A DNA stretch of 64,000 bases, taken from Segniliparus rotundus DSM 44985. Lineage in GTDB: Bacteria > Actinomycetota > Actinomycetes > Mycobacteriales > Mycobacteriaceae. Both the position numbers and the translations under genes were made by a program. Below are positions 1 through 12,911 of this stretch, one piece after another; position 1 is the stretch's first letter, and every line of letters begins with the position of its first letter. Location of the stretch: positions 1,541,946-1,605,945 of the forward strand of contig NC_014168.1 in NCBI RefSeq assembly GCF_000092825.1, read 5' to 3'. The notes beneath the pieces were generated by a model, which saw nothing but the letters and a program-made list of their open reading frames with translations, was not told the origin of the DNA and made no database searches.

Positions 1-7
1 TGGCCGA

Positions 8-928
8 ATGCCGAAACTCTGGGCCGTGAGCGATTTGCACGTCGGCCACCGGGGCAACCGTCCGGTCACGGAGTCGATCCGCCCGGAAGATCCGCAGGAC
101 TGGCTGATCGTCGCGGGCGACGTTTCGGAGAAGGTCCACGACGTCCGTTGGGCTTTGGAGCTTCTGCGCAAGCGTTTCGCGAAAGTCATCTGGACCCCGG
201 GCAACCACGAGCTGTACACCACGTCGACCGATCCGGTCCAGATGTTCGGCCAGCCCAGGTACGAGTACTACGTCTCGCAGTGCCGGGAGATCGACGTGCT
301 CACCCCCGAGGACGTCTACCCGCTTTGGGAGGGCGAAGGCGGCCCCGTTCGGATCGTGCCGTTGTTCCTGCTCTACGACTACACATTCTTGCCGAAAGGC
401 ACCACGGACAAGGCCCAGGCGCTCGCGTACGCCCGGTCCAAGAACGTGGTCGCCACCGACGAGTACCTGCTCTCCGCCGAGCCGTACCCGACAAGGGACT
501 CGTGGTGCCGCGCCCTGGTCGAAAAGGCCGCCAAGCGGCTCGACGCGCTCGACCCAGGCGAACAGAAGATCCTCGTCAACCATTGGCCATTGGTGCGCGA
601 GCCGACGCGCGTGCTGCACCCGCGCGAATTCAGCCTCTGGTGCGGCACAACAGCCACCGCCGACTGGCATCTGAAGTACAACGCGGCCGCCGTTGTCTAC
701 GGGCACCTGCACATCCCGCGCACCACCTGGTACGACGGGGTTCGCTTTGAAGAGGTGTCGGTCGGCTACCCCCGGGAGTGGCAGCGCCGAGGCCTGCCGC
801 ACCCGCTTTTGCGCCAGATTTGGCCCGACCCCGAGCTCAGCGAGGAGACCGTCGGGTTGGGCGGAGCCCGCTTCCCGGTGACGCCGGAAATGGTCGCGGC
901 CGTCAAGACACATCTCGAGGGACAGTGA
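8..928 (+). CDS. pptH: PptH-like metallophosphoesterase (phosphopantetheinyl hydrolase)
   Basis: Calcineurin-type metallophosphoesterase of 306 residues. Metal-binding motifs are visible in order: D9-x-H11, G37-D38, G65-N66-H67-E68, N191-H192 and G232-H-L-H235. The Mycobacterium tuberculosis orthologue (Rv2795c, PptH) removes 4'-phosphopantetheine from carrier proteins and so opposes PptT. Identity here rests on those motifs plus the same neighbour order (pptH-pptT-truB). The stop codon shares one base with the pptT start (TGATG), so the attaching and removing enzymes are translationally coupled. The window begins only 7 bases upstream, so no promoter can be judged. A different phosphoesterase substrate cannot be excluded from sequence alone. 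Confidence 0.85.
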   Translation: MPKLWAVSDLHVGHRGNRPVTESIRPEDPQDWLIVAGDVSEKVHDVRWALELLRKRFAKVIWTPGNHELYTTSTDPVQMFGQPRYEYYVSQCREIDVLTPEDVYPLWEGEGGPVRIVPLFLLYDYTFLPKGTTDKAQALAYARSKNVVATDEYLLSAEPYPTRDSWCRALVEKAAKRLDALDPGEQKILVNHWPLVREPTRVLHPREFSLWCGTTATADWHLKYNAAAVVYGHLHIPRTTWYDGVRFEEVSVGYPREWQRRGLPHPLLRQIWPDPELSEETVGLGGARFPVTPEMVAAVKTHLEGQ

Positions 929-1605
929 TGGGACTGCTGTCGAAGGTGCTTGCGCCGCACGTCGCCAGTGTGGAAACGCGCGAGGACGCGCCGGATCTGA
1001 CCCCGTACCCCGGCGAGGAGCCGTTGATCGCCCAAGCGGCGCCGAAACGAAGGGCCGAGTTCGTCACCGCGCGGCGGTGCGCGCGCGAGGCGCTCGCGAA
1101 GCTCAATGTGCCCGAGCAGCCGATCCTGCGCGGCCCCAAGCGCGAGCCGCTGTGGCCGAAGGGGATCGTCGGGGCCTTGACCCACACGACGGGTTTCCGA
1201 GGGGCCGCTGTCGCGCATTCGCTCGTCATGCGCAGCATCGGGGTGGACGCGGAGCCCCACCTGCCGTTGCCGGAAGGGGTGCTCGGCCAAGTCGCGCTGG
1301 CGGAGGAGCAAGCCTGGCTCGACGCGCAGAGCGACAGCGGTCTGCATTGGGACCGGTTGCTCTTCTGCGCGAAAGAGGCCACCTACAAGGCGTGGTTCCC
1401 GCTCACCGAGCGCTGGCTCGGTTTTGAGGACGCCAGGATTTCCTTCGCCGAGGCTCCTGCGCGCGGACAGGGCCGGGGCGGCACATTCCATGCCCAATTG
1501 CTTGTTCCGGGCCAAACCCTCAAAGGGCCGCCGCTTGCGTCCTTCGACGGGAAATGGGTTGTTGAGGACGGCTTCATCGTCACGGGAATCGCCCATGCCT
1601 GGTGA
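928..1605 (+). CDS. pptT: 4'-phosphopantetheinyl transferase PptT
   Basis: Sfp-type phosphopantetheinyl transferase of 225 residues, close to the roughly 227 of mycobacterial PptT. It transfers phosphopantetheine from CoA to carrier domains of fatty-acid, mycolate, polyketide and siderophore synthases. The Mg-binding GVDAEP motif is at 105-110 and the W-x7-K-E-x3-K signature at W141, K149, E150 and K154. An in-frame start further upstream lies inside pptH and is rejected; the ATG overlapping the pptH stop gives the family length. The 3' end overlaps truB by 11 bases. Confidence 0.93.
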   Translation: MGLLSKVLAPHVASVETREDAPDLTPYPGEEPLIAQAAPKRRAEFVTARRCAREALAKLNVPEQPILRGPKREPLWPKGIVGALTHTTGFRGAAVAHSLVMRSIGVDAEPHLPLPEGVLGQVALAEEQAWLDAQSDSGLHWDRLLFCAKEATYKAWFPLTERWLGFEDARISFAEAPARGQGRGGTFHAQLLVPGQTLKGPPLASFDGKWVVEDGFIVTGIAHAW

Positions 1606-2509
1606 ACACAGCCAGGACCCGCACGGACTCGTCATCGTCGACAAACCCCAGGGCATGACCAGCCACGACATGGTCGCGAAGGCCCGGCGTTTTTTCCGCA
1701 CCCGCAAGGTGGGGCACGCGGGGACGCTCGACCCGATGGCCACGGGCGTGCTCGTGCTGGGGCTTGGCAAGGCCACCCGGCTGCTCGGCAGGCTCACCGC
1801 GGACGAGAAGCGCTATCACGGGACGATCCGGCTGGGGGAACAAACCGCCAGCGACGACGCGGACGGGGAGGTTGTGCGGCGCGCTTCGGCCGCAGGGGTC
1901 GCATTGGATGCGATCATGGCGGGGATCGCAGCGCTGACCGGGGAGATCTCACAGGTGCCGCCCGCTGTTTCGGCGATCAAGGTCGGCGGGGTCCGCGCGC
2001 ACGCCGCTGCGCGGGCGGGGGCGGCGTTGGAGCTGAAGGCGCGGCAGGTCGTCGTGCGGCGGTTCGAGCTGGTGGCCGAGCGCAAGCTCATCGGCGCGGA
2101 CGGGGCCGAGCTGTGGGATCTCGACGTCGAGGTGGATTGCACGGCAGGCACGTATATCCGATCGCTGGCGCGGGACCTCGGAGCGGGACTGGGCGTCGGG
2201 GGGCATCTGAGCCGTTTGCGCCGGGTCGCGTCCGGGCCGTTCACGATCACGCAGGCACGTTGTCTCGCGTCGTTGGAAGCGGACCCCTCGTGCAGCATGA
2301 CCTTGGACGAGGCGGCCCGGGCGGCGTTCGCCGCGCGGGACCTTTCCGCGGACCAGACGCGAGATTTGGGCCACGGGAAGAAGATCCCCGCCGCAGGCGT
2401 GGCAGGCGAGTACGCCGGGTTCAGCCCGGAAGGCTCTCTCGTGGCGCTTCTCGAAGAGCGCGACGGCAAGGCGTGCCCGACCGCGGTGTTCCAACCTGCG
2501 GGCGGCTGA
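1595..2509 (+). CDS. truB: tRNA pseudouridine-55 synthase TruB
   Basis: Makes pseudouridine 55 in the T-loop of tRNAs. The protein has 304 residues, near the family norm. The catalytic aspartate is D46 in the GTLDP motif and is followed by ATGVL. The N-terminal GLVIVDKPQGMTS motif is intact and begins about 10 residues after the chosen ATG. A longer reading with an ATG inside pptT is possible but adds non-homologous sequence. It overlaps pptT by 11 bases, is last in the pptH-pptT-truB unit and ends 12 bases before convergent mntR. Confidence 0.95.
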   Translation: MPGEHSQDPHGLVIVDKPQGMTSHDMVAKARRFFRTRKVGHAGTLDPMATGVLVLGLGKATRLLGRLTADEKRYHGTIRLGEQTASDDADGEVVRRASAAGVALDAIMAGIAALTGEISQVPPAVSAIKVGGVRAHAAARAGAALELKARQVVVRRFELVAERKLIGADGAELWDLDVEVDCTAGTYIRSLARDLGAGLGVGGHLSRLRRVASGPFTITQARCLASLEADPSCSMTLDEAARAAFAARDLSADQTRDLGHGKKIPAAGVAGEYAGFSPEGSLVALLEERDGKACPTAVFQPAGG

Positions 2510-2521
2510 GCCAGGCCCGCG

Positions 2522-3223
2522 TCACCCCTTGGGGACGATCCACACCGCCTCAGCGGCAGGTTTGCCCAGTTCGATGGCGTTGCTCCCTTGATCGTCCAAT
2601 CTGATGGTGATGGTCCCCGCGAAGTCGCGGCGGCGCAGCACCGAGACCTGGGCGTCGAGCGCGAGGCCGACCGACTCGAAGTAGCGGAGCATCTCGGGGT
2701 CGTGGTCGCTGATCCGGGCGATCAGCGCGTCTGTCCCCTCGGGCGCGTCGGCGAGCTTGCTCGCGTCCTGCGCGGGCACGGAGCCGTCTTGGCGGGGGAT
2801 CGGATCGCCGTGCGGGTCTCTGGCGGGACGGCCGAGCTTCGCGTCGAGGCGTTCCACGAACCGGTCGGAGATCGCGTGCTCGAGGATTTCCGCTTCGTCG
2901 TGGACCTCGTCCCAGCCGTAGTGCAGCTCTTCGACCAGGAAAGTTTCGATGAGCCGGTGTCGGCGGACCACGCTGACCGCTGCGGCGCGGCCATCCTGCG
3001 TGAGCGACACCGAGCCGTAGCGCTCATGCTCGACGAGGCCTTGGTCCACAAGTTTGCGCACGCCTTCGGACGCGGTCGAGGCGGACACGCCGAGCTTTTC
3101 CGCGAGCAGTTTCGTGGTGACCGGGGCTTCGGACCATTCGCCGAGGTTCCACAGCACTTTCAAATAGTCTTGTGTGACAGGGGAGAGCTGCCCGGCGCCA
3201 GCCTCAGGCGAGGATTTCGGCAT
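2522..3223 (-). CDS. mntR: MntR/SirR-type metal-dependent repressor (DtxR family)
   Basis: DtxR-family regulator of 233 residues. The N-terminal winged helix (about 15-75) reads QDYLKVLWNLGEW, then VTTKLLAEKLGVSASTASE. A dimerisation and metal-binding domain follows with E and H ligands (HDEAEILEHAISD region), and a C-terminal FeoA/SH3-like domain sits after residue 160. The M. tuberculosis orthologue Rv2788 (SirR/MntR) represses manganese uptake genes; metal specificity here is inferred from that similarity. It is divergent from argF, with an 86-base shared promoter region. A TAAGCT hexamer ends six bases before the ATG, so the mRNA is probably leaderless. Confidence 0.88.
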   Translation of the reverse strand: MPKSSPEAGAGQLSPVTQDYLKVLWNLGEWSEAPVTTKLLAEKLGVSASTASEGVRKLVDQGLVEHERYGSVSLTQDGRAAAVSVVRRHRLIETFLVEELHYGWDEVHDEAEILEHAISDRFVERLDAKLGRPARDPHGDPIPRQDGSVPAQDASKLADAPEGTDALIARISDHDPEMLRYFESVGLALDAQVSVLRRRDFAGTITIRLDDQGSNAIELGKPAAEAVWIVPKG

Positions 3224-3228
3224 GCTGA

Positions 3229-7436
<4,208 letters not shown>

Positions 7437-7440
7437 ACGG

Positions 7441-7899
7441 GTGGCGCAGCGCGGCCGCAAAAAGTGGCGGGGGAAAGCGCTGCTGTGGGCTGTGGCCGGG
7501 ATGGCCGGTTATTTCGCGCTCGTGGACTTTTGCTGGTTGCTCGTCAGCTCCGGATCGCTGACGCTCGCGCTGGAGTCGGCGTTGGCTTCGGTCGCGCTGG
7601 TCCTGCTGTTCGGCTGGCCCGCGTGGCTCGTGGTCTGGGCGGTCGCGCTTGTCTGCGGCGCCCTGGTCCTCACCCGCGTGCACCCGCGCAGGTACGTGCT
7701 CCGGCGCAGGTGTTTCATGGCTGCCATCGCGTCTGGCTGCGGGGCCTGCGTGTACGCGCCCCTGGCGTTGATCTATGGCACAGAGGCCGTTCTCTCGCCG
7801 TTCAGTCCTCTCTGCTTGGCGCTCGTGACGTTCGCCGTCGGGCTGTTCGCGGCGCGGTCGTACTACCCTGGCCGTCCTCGGCCTGCTGAACAGGGCTGA
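7441..7899 (+). CDS. Small multi-pass membrane protein, unknown function
   Basis: A 152-residue product with a basic N-terminus (RGRKKWRGK) and about four hydrophobic segments (roughly 12-35, 42-65, 88-108, 118-136). It begins with GTG four bases after the argH stop, so it is probably co-transcribed with the arginine operon. No motif gives a function and I do not recognise the family. A transport role linked to arginine would be pure speculation. Confidence 0.6.
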   Translation: MAQRGRKKWRGKALLWAVAGMAGYFALVDFCWLLVSSGSLTLALESALASVALVLLFGWPAWLVVWAVALVCGALVLTRVHPRRYVLRRRCFMAAIASGCGACVYAPLALIYGTEAVLSPFSPLCLALVTFAVGLFAARSYYPGRPRPAEQG

Positions 7900-7914
7900 G
7901 CCGGGCTGTCGACA

Positions 7915-8265
7915 CGCTCGGCGCTGGAGATTCATCACAGAGGGCTCGGCGCGGTCGCAGTGCTCATCCCGCCCTGGGCTGACCTGCGCGGCGCGCTTGC
8001 GATGACGGGCGCGCAGTCGGATGTCACCGACATCACGCATCTGGCGGCCGCGAGAAGCGCGGGGGCAAGATCCTCGTCACAAGCGCCGCGGGCCAGCTCG
8101 TGGCGAATCCGATCACCAACCAGCGATGGGCGGTCTCGGCCTTCGGCACGGCGACGGCGGCCTCCCTGACTGCGGGCGACGCGGTGTACTGCACATCGCC
8201 GCTGCGCCACTCCGCCGGGCTCACCGTCGTCTCGGGCACGCCCGCAGGGCAATGGGAGCGTGCGC
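7915..8265 (+). pseudogene. Decayed fragment resembling an acyl-CoA synthetase (AMP-binding enzyme)
   Basis: Two reading frames together encode sequence like the N-terminal half of an actinobacterial acyl-CoA synthetase. One frame gives GLGAVAVLIPPWADLRGAL then GAQSDVTDITHLAAARSAG up to about 8063. The other continues with GGKILVTSAAGQLVANP, ITNQRWAVSAFGTA and DAVYCTSPLRHSAGL to about 8265. A frameshift near 8060 joins them. No start codon, AMP-binding P-loop region or C-terminal domain survives. The assignment is by eye from recalled family patterns, so the family is tentative, but the frame break is directly visible. Confidence 0.5.
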
Positions 8266-8551
8266 AGGAGCTCTTCGCCCCGGCGCGCGGTGGAGTTTTC
8301 GCCTCGGCACGGCTGCGCGTGACGGATCTGCAACTCGGACTGGGGTTTTTGCCCGTCGGGCAACGCCCGCGCTTTGCGCGGGTGGCGCCAGAGATCCCGT
8401 TCAGCCCCACCTGCCGCCCGCTTGGTCACACACTCCGGGCCGAAGGTGCTCCTCGGCCCGGACGTGGGGTCTGGCTCCGGGACGATCACGGCGTGCACGC
8501 GCCGTTCACCTCGGGCAAGGCCCGTGCTTTGGGCTGGTAGGCTCGCCGTCC
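8266..8551. other. Gene-free stretch before the Trm112-like gene
   Basis: No convincing gene is seen. An open frame on the plus strand continues to 8540 but its Arg/Pro-rich product resembles nothing recognisable and would be the tail of the decayed gene upstream. The stretch presumably also holds the promoter of the next gene. Confidence 0.4.
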
Positions 8552-8758
8552 ATGGCGATTGACGCGAAACTGCTGGAGATCTTGGCCTGCCCGCAGGACC
8601 ACGGCCCCTTGTTGTACGTGCCCGACGAGCTGCTCTACAACCCGAGGCTGAAGGTGGCGTACCCGATCGAGGCGGGCCTGCCGGTGCTCCTCGCGGACCA
8701 CGCGCGGCCTGTGGACGGGGCCGAGCACGAGAGAATCCTCGCCTCGGCGCAGCAGTGA
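8552..8758 (+). CDS. Trm112/UPF0434 family protein
   Basis: A 68-residue protein with the family hallmark LLEILACPQDHGPLLY at the N-terminus and a central YPIEAGLPVLL motif. Eukaryotic Trm112 activates several methyltransferases; the role of the short bacterial members is not settled. Only one of the usual zinc-type cysteines is kept (CPQDHG), as is common in this subfamily. The start is the ATG placed just before the conserved motif. The EamA transporter gene follows after 16 bases. Confidence 0.8.
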   Translation: MAIDAKLLEILACPQDHGPLLYVPDELLYNPRLKVAYPIEAGLPVLLADHARPVDGAEHERILASAQQ

Positions 8759-8774
8759 CCTCGCCGGCCCGGCA

Positions 8775-9704
8775 ATGACCTCGTCGGGTCGGTGGGCGCT
8801 TGCCCTTGTCGCCGTGACCGCAGCCTGGGGGTGGTCTTTTGTCGGGGTGCATGATGTTCTCCGCCAGATCGCGCCGTCTGCTTTCGTCGCGTTCCGGTTC
8901 GCGTTGGCGGCGGTCTTCCTCGCGCTGTTCTGCCCGATCAGGGGCATCACCCGGCGGGAAGCGCTCGCCGGGCTGGTGTGCGGAGTTTTCCTCTTCGCCG
9001 GATTCGCCCTGCAAACCATCGGGCTGCTCACGGCGACTCCGTCCAACAGCGGGTTCATCACCGGGATGACGGTGGTGTTCACCCCATTGCTCGGTTTTCT
9101 TGCCATGGGCCGCCGGTTGGCATGGCCGCAGGCGCTGGCCTTGCTCGTCGCCGTCGTGGGGCTCGGCTTGCTGACCGTCCGCGATGTGCGCGTCGCGGCT
9201 GGGGATGTGTGGACGCTCGGCAGCGCGGTTGCGTTCGCGATGAACATCCTTGCCGTCGACAAGGCGAACCGCTGGGGGAGCCCAGCGCGGATCACTGTGG
9301 CGCAATTGGCCGCAGTCGCCCTTTTCGGGGGGATCTGGTCGATATGCGCCGGGGATGGTCTTGCGCCTCCGTCGACCACCAGGGATTGGGCCGCGCTTCT
9401 CGCGATCGCGGTGACGGGCACCGCAGTCGCGTATTTTGTGCAGGCTAAGGCGCTGACTGTGATGCCGCCGAGCCGAGTCGCCCTCATTTTCACCTCGGAG
9501 CCGCTCTTCGCCGCAGTGTTCGGCGTGTGGCTCGCCGGAGACAGGTTCACGGCGGTGCAACTGCTCGGCGGCGCTTTGGTGGTCGCCGCGATGCTCGCCT
9601 CCGAGTTCGGCGACCGTCGCAGAGGGCCTGCCGCAACAGAAAGTCGTTCCTGGTCTCGGGATGGGAGGCGGGTAGCCTGGAAGAGATTCCGGGGACCGGG
9701 ATAG
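8775..9704 (+). CDS. EamA/DMT-family metabolite exporter
   Basis: A 309-residue membrane protein with ten predicted transmembrane helices in two EamA repeats (about 5-135 and 145-285). Family features include the AWGWSFVGVHDVLRQ start, the loop PSNSGFITGMTVVFTPLL and, in the second half, SRVALIFTSEPLFAAVFGV. Substrates of this family vary (amino acids, nucleotide metabolites) and none can be assigned. The Arg-rich C-terminal tail after residue 290 is not conserved. Confidence 0.85.
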   Translation: MTSSGRWALALVAVTAAWGWSFVGVHDVLRQIAPSAFVAFRFALAAVFLALFCPIRGITRREALAGLVCGVFLFAGFALQTIGLLTATPSNSGFITGMTVVFTPLLGFLAMGRRLAWPQALALLVAVVGLGLLTVRDVRVAAGDVWTLGSAVAFAMNILAVDKANRWGSPARITVAQLAAVALFGGIWSICAGDGLAPPSTTRDWAALLAIAVTGTAVAYFVQAKALTVMPPSRVALIFTSEPLFAAVFGVWLAGDRFTAVQLLGGALVVAAMLASEFGDRRRGPAATESRSWSRDGRRVAWKRFRGPG

Positions 9705-9794
9705 TTTCTGGGCTTGGGAGGATTCTGGGGACTGGGACAGGCAGAGCGGGAAGACTCTTTTTCGGGCCGCCGAACTTTTCTTATCGCAGAGTGC

Positions 9795-9800
9795 TAACAT
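9795..9800 (+). promoter_or_regulatory. -10 element (leaderless) for the small membrane protein and mpg
   Basis: TAACAT ends six bases before the ATG at 9807, predicting a leaderless transcript that would also carry mpg and tyrS. Confidence 0.5.
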
Positions 9801-9806
9801 CGAATC

Positions 9807-10019
9807 ATGACCACGCCGAATCTGACGCAGCCGGTGATGATCGCCCGCGTCCCTTGGCCCGCCCACAAGGCGCTGGCGGTCTTGGCCGCTGTGGTTGTGC
9901 TGCTCGGCGCCCTTGTGCTCACCGCCTCGCACCAGCTCGCCTTCGCCCTCTCATTGACTGGTGGCATGCTCGTGTGGTGGACATTCGCGCCTCGCTTGCC
10001 GCACATCCGGTCGCAGTAG
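9807..10019 (+). CDS. Small two-helix membrane protein, unknown function
   Basis: A 70-residue product with two hydrophobic segments (about 23-45 and 47-62), a short soluble N-terminus and a basic C-terminus. It is the first gene of the mpg-tyrS transcription unit and starts at a probable leaderless ATG. Its 3' end overlaps mpg by about 45 bases in a different frame, implying translational coupling. No family was recognised. Confidence 0.6.
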   Translation: MTTPNLTQPVMIARVPWPAHKALAVLAAVVVLLGALVLTASHQLAFALSLTGGMLVWWTFAPRLPHIRSQ

Positions 10020-10612
10020 CCCGCCGAATTCTCGGCGCGCAGATCGTCTGCCGTGACGCCTCGGCCCGGATTGTGGAGGTCGAAGCCTACGGCTCTGACC
10101 CAGCGGGTTTGTGGCCCGATCCCGCCGCGCATTCCTACCCCGGCCCGACGCCGAGGAACAGGATCATGTTCGGCCCGGCTGGCCGCCTCTACGTGTATCG
10201 CAGCATGGGGCTGCATGTTTGCGCGAACGTCGTGACTGGCCCGGAGGGGTGCGGCAGCGGGGTGCTCATCCGCTCGGGGGAAATCATCTCCGGGCACCAG
10301 GGCGTGCAAGCGCGCCGTCGCGGGATCGCGGACCCCGTCCGCTGGGCGAGGGGACCGGGGAACTTCGGACAAGCGCTGGGCGTCACGCTGGCCGACGCCG
10401 GGGCGGACCTGTTGGACCCGAACTCGCCCCTGCGGTTGCAGTTCGGCGAGCCCGTGCCTGACGACCAGATTTCCACAGGTCCCCGCGTGGGGATCAGCAA
10501 GGCTGCCGCCCGGCCTTGGCGGCTGTGGATCTCGGATTCGAAAGCTGTTTCCCCGTTCCGCCCTGGGGGAAGGAAGAAACGCGCCGCCTCATTTGAGAAG
10601 ATCGACTCATGA
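9974..10612 (+). CDS. mpg: 3-methyladenine DNA glycosylase (AAG/Mpg family)
   Basis: Base-excision repair glycosylase of the alkyladenine (MPG) family, about 212 residues. The catalytic glutamate lies in [13 protein letters not shown], followed by the family motifs [20 protein letters not shown] and HVCANVV. RARGPGNF-like residues appear as [15 protein letters not shown]. The start is GTG at 9974 or 9977, because the homologous region ([13 protein letters not shown]) begins about ten residues later and no ATG fits. It overlaps the previous gene by about 45 bases and the tyrS start by four. Confidence 0.88.
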   Translation: MVDIRASLAAHPVAVARRILGAQIVCRDASARIVEVEAYGSDPAGLWPDPAAHSYPGPTPRNRIMFGPAGRLYVYRSMGLHVCANVVTGPEGCGSGVLIRSGEIISGHQGVQARRRGIADPVRWARGPGNFGQALGVTLADAGADLLDPNSPLRLQFGEPVPDDQISTGPRVGISKAAARPWRLWISDSKAVSPFRPGGRKKRAASFEKIDS

Positions 10613-11895
10613 CTGTTGAGCAAGTTGCGCCGTTGCAGGAACTCGGCTGGCGTGGGCTCATCGCCCAGTCCACCGACGAGCAGGCGCTCGCCGGGGCCTT
10701 CGCCAAGGGGCCGGTGACCTTTTACGCAGGCTTTGACCCCACCGCCGACAGCCTCCACGCCGGACACCTCATGCTGCTGCTGACCGCGCGCCGACTGCAA
10801 CGGCTCGGCCACCGGCCGGTCCTGCTCGCGGGCGGGGCGACCGGGCTGATCGGGGACCCCAGGGAGGTGGGCGAGCGCCAGCTCGCCGACGAGGCGCTGG
10901 TCCGCGAGCGCGTCGAGCGGCTCAAGCCGCAGCTGACCAAGTTCGTCGAGTTCGACGACTCGCCGACAGGGGCGGTCTTGGCCAACAACTTGGACTGGAC
11001 CGGGCAGCTGAGCGCTTTGGACTTCCTGCGCGACATCGGCAAGCATTTCTCGGTGAACGTGATGCTCGCGCGCGAGACCATTCGCAAACGCCTCGACGGC
11101 GACGGCCTCTCGTACACGGAGTTCAGCTACTTGCTTTTGCAGTCCAACGACTACTTGCAGCTGCACCGCAAGTTCGGGGCGACGCTGCAGCTCGGCGGAT
11201 CGGACCAGTGGGGCAACATCGTCGGCGGCGCGGAGCTCATCCGCAGGATCGACGGCGCCCACGTCCACGCCCTCACCACCCCATTGGTGACTTCGTCCGA
11301 CGGCGTGAAACTCGGCAAGTCCACCGGCGGCGGCAGCATCTGGCTGGACCCGGAAAAAACCAGCCCGTACGCGTGGTACCAGTATTTCCTCGCTGTTCAG
11401 GACTCCGATGTGGGCAAGTACCTCCGCTGGTTCACCGACCTCGACCAGGCCGAGGCGGAAGAACTGGACGAGGCCACCGCGCAGCGCCCGCATCAGCGCC
11501 TCGCCCAACGGCGGCTCGCCCAGGAGCTGACCACAATCGTCCACGGCGCCGAGGAGCTGCGCCGGGTCGAGGCGGCGAGCCAGGCGCTCTTTGGCTCGGG
11601 CGAGCTCAAAGACCTCGAACCGGCAGCGTTGGGGCAGGCTTTGGCGGAGACGCCGCTCGCCCAGGTCGTGCCCGACGGCGCGACGAGCATTGTGGATTTG
11701 CTGGTGGCGACGGGGCTCTGCGAGTCGCGCAATGCGGCCAGGCGGACTGTGCAAGAAGGCGGGGCTTGGGTGAACAACCAACGCGTCGCCGACGCCGAAT
11801 GGCAGCCGTGCGAGGACGACTGGTTGCATGGGCGGTGGTTGGTGCTGCGACGGGGCAAGCGCAATTTCGCCGGAGTTTCGCGTCTTGTTGGTTGA
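10609..11895 (+). CDS. tyrS: Tyrosyl-tRNA synthetase
   Basis: Class I aminoacyl-tRNA synthetase of 428 residues, charging tRNA-Tyr. The HIGH-type motif is HAGH in [11 protein letters not shown] and the KMSKS-type motif is KLGKST. The family motif GGSDQWGNI is present, and a C-terminal S4-like RNA-binding domain covers roughly 355-425. It starts at an ATG overlapping the mpg stop (ATGA). In M. tuberculosis a lipoprotein gene lies between tyrS and the TPR gene; it is absent here. Confidence 0.95.
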   Translation: MTVEQVAPLQELGWRGLIAQSTDEQALAGAFAKGPVTFYAGFDPTADSLHAGHLMLLLTARRLQRLGHRPVLLAGGATGLIGDPREVGERQLADEALVRERVERLKPQLTKFVEFDDSPTGAVLANNLDWTGQLSALDFLRDIGKHFSVNVMLARETIRKRLDGDGLSYTEFSYLLLQSNDYLQLHRKFGATLQLGGSDQWGNIVGGAELIRRIDGAHVHALTTPLVTSSDGVKLGKSTGGGSIWLDPEKTSPYAWYQYFLAVQDSDVGKYLRWFTDLDQAEAEELDEATAQRPHQRLAQRRLAQELTTIVHGAEELRRVEAASQALFGSGELKDLEPAALGQALAETPLAQVVPDGATSIVDLLVATGLCESRNAARRTVQEGGAWVNNQRVADAEWQPCEDDWLHGRWLVLRRGKRNFAGVSRLVG

Positions 11896-11913
11896 GCACG
11901 TAGACTGAGCCGA

Positions 11914-11927
11914 CCCGCTTGAGCGGG
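11914..11927 (+). other. Short hairpin between tyrS and the TPR protein gene
   Basis: CCCGCT-TG-AGCGGG forms a 6-bp inverted repeat with a 2-base centre, 25 bases before the next start codon. A TAGACT hexamer just upstream (11901-11906) could be a -10 element, in which case the hairpin is near the 5' end of that transcript. There is no T-run, so it is not a clear terminator. Confidence 0.3.
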
Positions 11928-11951
11928 CAGGCGAGCCGGGAAGGACGAACT

Positions 11952-12911
11952 GTGGGCTTTGACCGTCCTCAACATGATTCAGGGGATCGGCGTCCTCGTG
12001 GACCCCGCCGGGAGGGCGACGGTGGTCAGTGGCAGCCTCGTGGGCCCCGCCGGGAGGGCGACGGTGGTCCGTGGCGTCCTCGTGGGCCCCGCCGTGAGGG
12101 CGATGGTGGTCCGTGGCGTCCTCGTGGGCCCCGCCGTGAGGGCGATGGTGGTCCGTGGCGTCCTCGTGGGCCCCGCCGGGAGGGCGATGGTGGTCAGTGG
12201 CGTCCTCGTGGGCCCCGCCGGGATCAGGACTCGGACGCGAATCATTCCACAGAGCCAGAGCTCTCCGAAGATTTTCAAGCGTCGGATCTCGACAGCGAGC
12301 TGCGACAAGACCTTCGCAGCTTGGACAAAGACAACGCCATGGTCGTCGCGCGCCATCTCGTCGCCGCAGAGCGCCTTGCGCTCGACGACCCTGAACAGGC
12401 CCTGGAACACGCCAGGGCGGCTCGGGCGCGCGCCTCGCGCATCGCGATTGTCCGTGAGGCTGTCGGCGTGCTCGCCTACCGCAACGCGCAATGGTCCGAA
12501 GCGCTCTCGGAGCTTCGCGCCGCGCACCGAATGGGCGGCGACGCAAGCCTCTTGCCGTTGATGGCGGACTGCGAGCGCGCCTTGGGCAGGCCAGAGCGGG
12601 CAATCGAGCTCGCGCGCAGCGAACGGGCCAAAGACTTGGACGAGGACGCCTCAGTGGAGTTGCGCATCGTGGAATCAGGAGCGCGTCTCGACCTCGGCGA
12701 CATCCCTGCCGCGCTCGCCACGCTCCGCGGCGGGGACCTGGACCCCGCGCGTCGCGGCGCGGCTGCGGCGCGGCTTTTCTACGCCTACGCGGAAACTTTG
12801 TTGACCTCTGGTGACGCGCCTGAAGCGCTGATCTGGTTCCAGCACGCCCAAGAAGCGGACGAGGGCGAGGAGACCGACGCCGCAGAACGGGTCGCGGAGC
12901 TCACGCCGTGA
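11952..12911 (+). CDS. TPR-like protein with N-terminal Arg/Gly/Pro tandem repeats
   Basis: Positional equivalent of M. tuberculosis Rv1691. The product has 319 residues in two parts. Residues 14 to about 90 consist of five near-identical 14-residue units (RPRGPRREGDGGPW type) plus a partial sixth. Residues from about 125 to the end form a helical, TPR-like region (AAERLALDDPEQALEHARAA and similar). The GTG start was chosen over an upstream TTG because GGAAGG lies 8 bases before it. The basic, disordered repeat region suggests RNA or ribosome contact, an inference only. The 3' end overlaps the next gene by four bases. Confidence 0.78.
   Translation: MGFDRPQHDSGDRRPRGPRREGDGGQWQPRGPRREGDGGPWRPRGPRREGDGGPWRPRGPRREGDGGPWRPRGPRREGDGGQWRPRGPRRDQDSDANHSTEPELSEDFQASDLDSELRQDLRSLDKDNAMVVARHLVAAERLALDDPEQALEHARAARARASRIAIVREAVGVLAYRNAQWSEALSELRAAHRMGGDASLLPLMADCERALGRPERAIELARSERAKDLDEDASVELRIVESGARLDLGDIPAALATLRGGDLDPARRGAAAARLFYAYAETLLTSGDAPEALIWFQHAQEADEGEETDAAERVAELTP
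11991..12222 (+). repeat. 42-bp in-frame tandem repeat, five full copies plus part of a sixth
   Basis: Units span 11991-12032, 12033-12074, 12075-12116, 12117-12158 and 12159-12200, then a truncated copy. Units 3 and 4 are identical, and the others differ at a few positions. The unit length is a multiple of three, so copy-number change would keep the frame. The repetition lies wholly inside the TPR-like gene. Confidence 0.95.

Noticed and set aside
8100-8540. An intact 146-residue gene
   Set aside because: Upstream sequence in another frame continues the same homologous pattern and the downstream half is unrecognisable, so it is a gene fragment.
11991-12222. Non-coding repeat or CRISPR array
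   Set aside because: The 42-bp units are contiguous, in frame and coding throughout.
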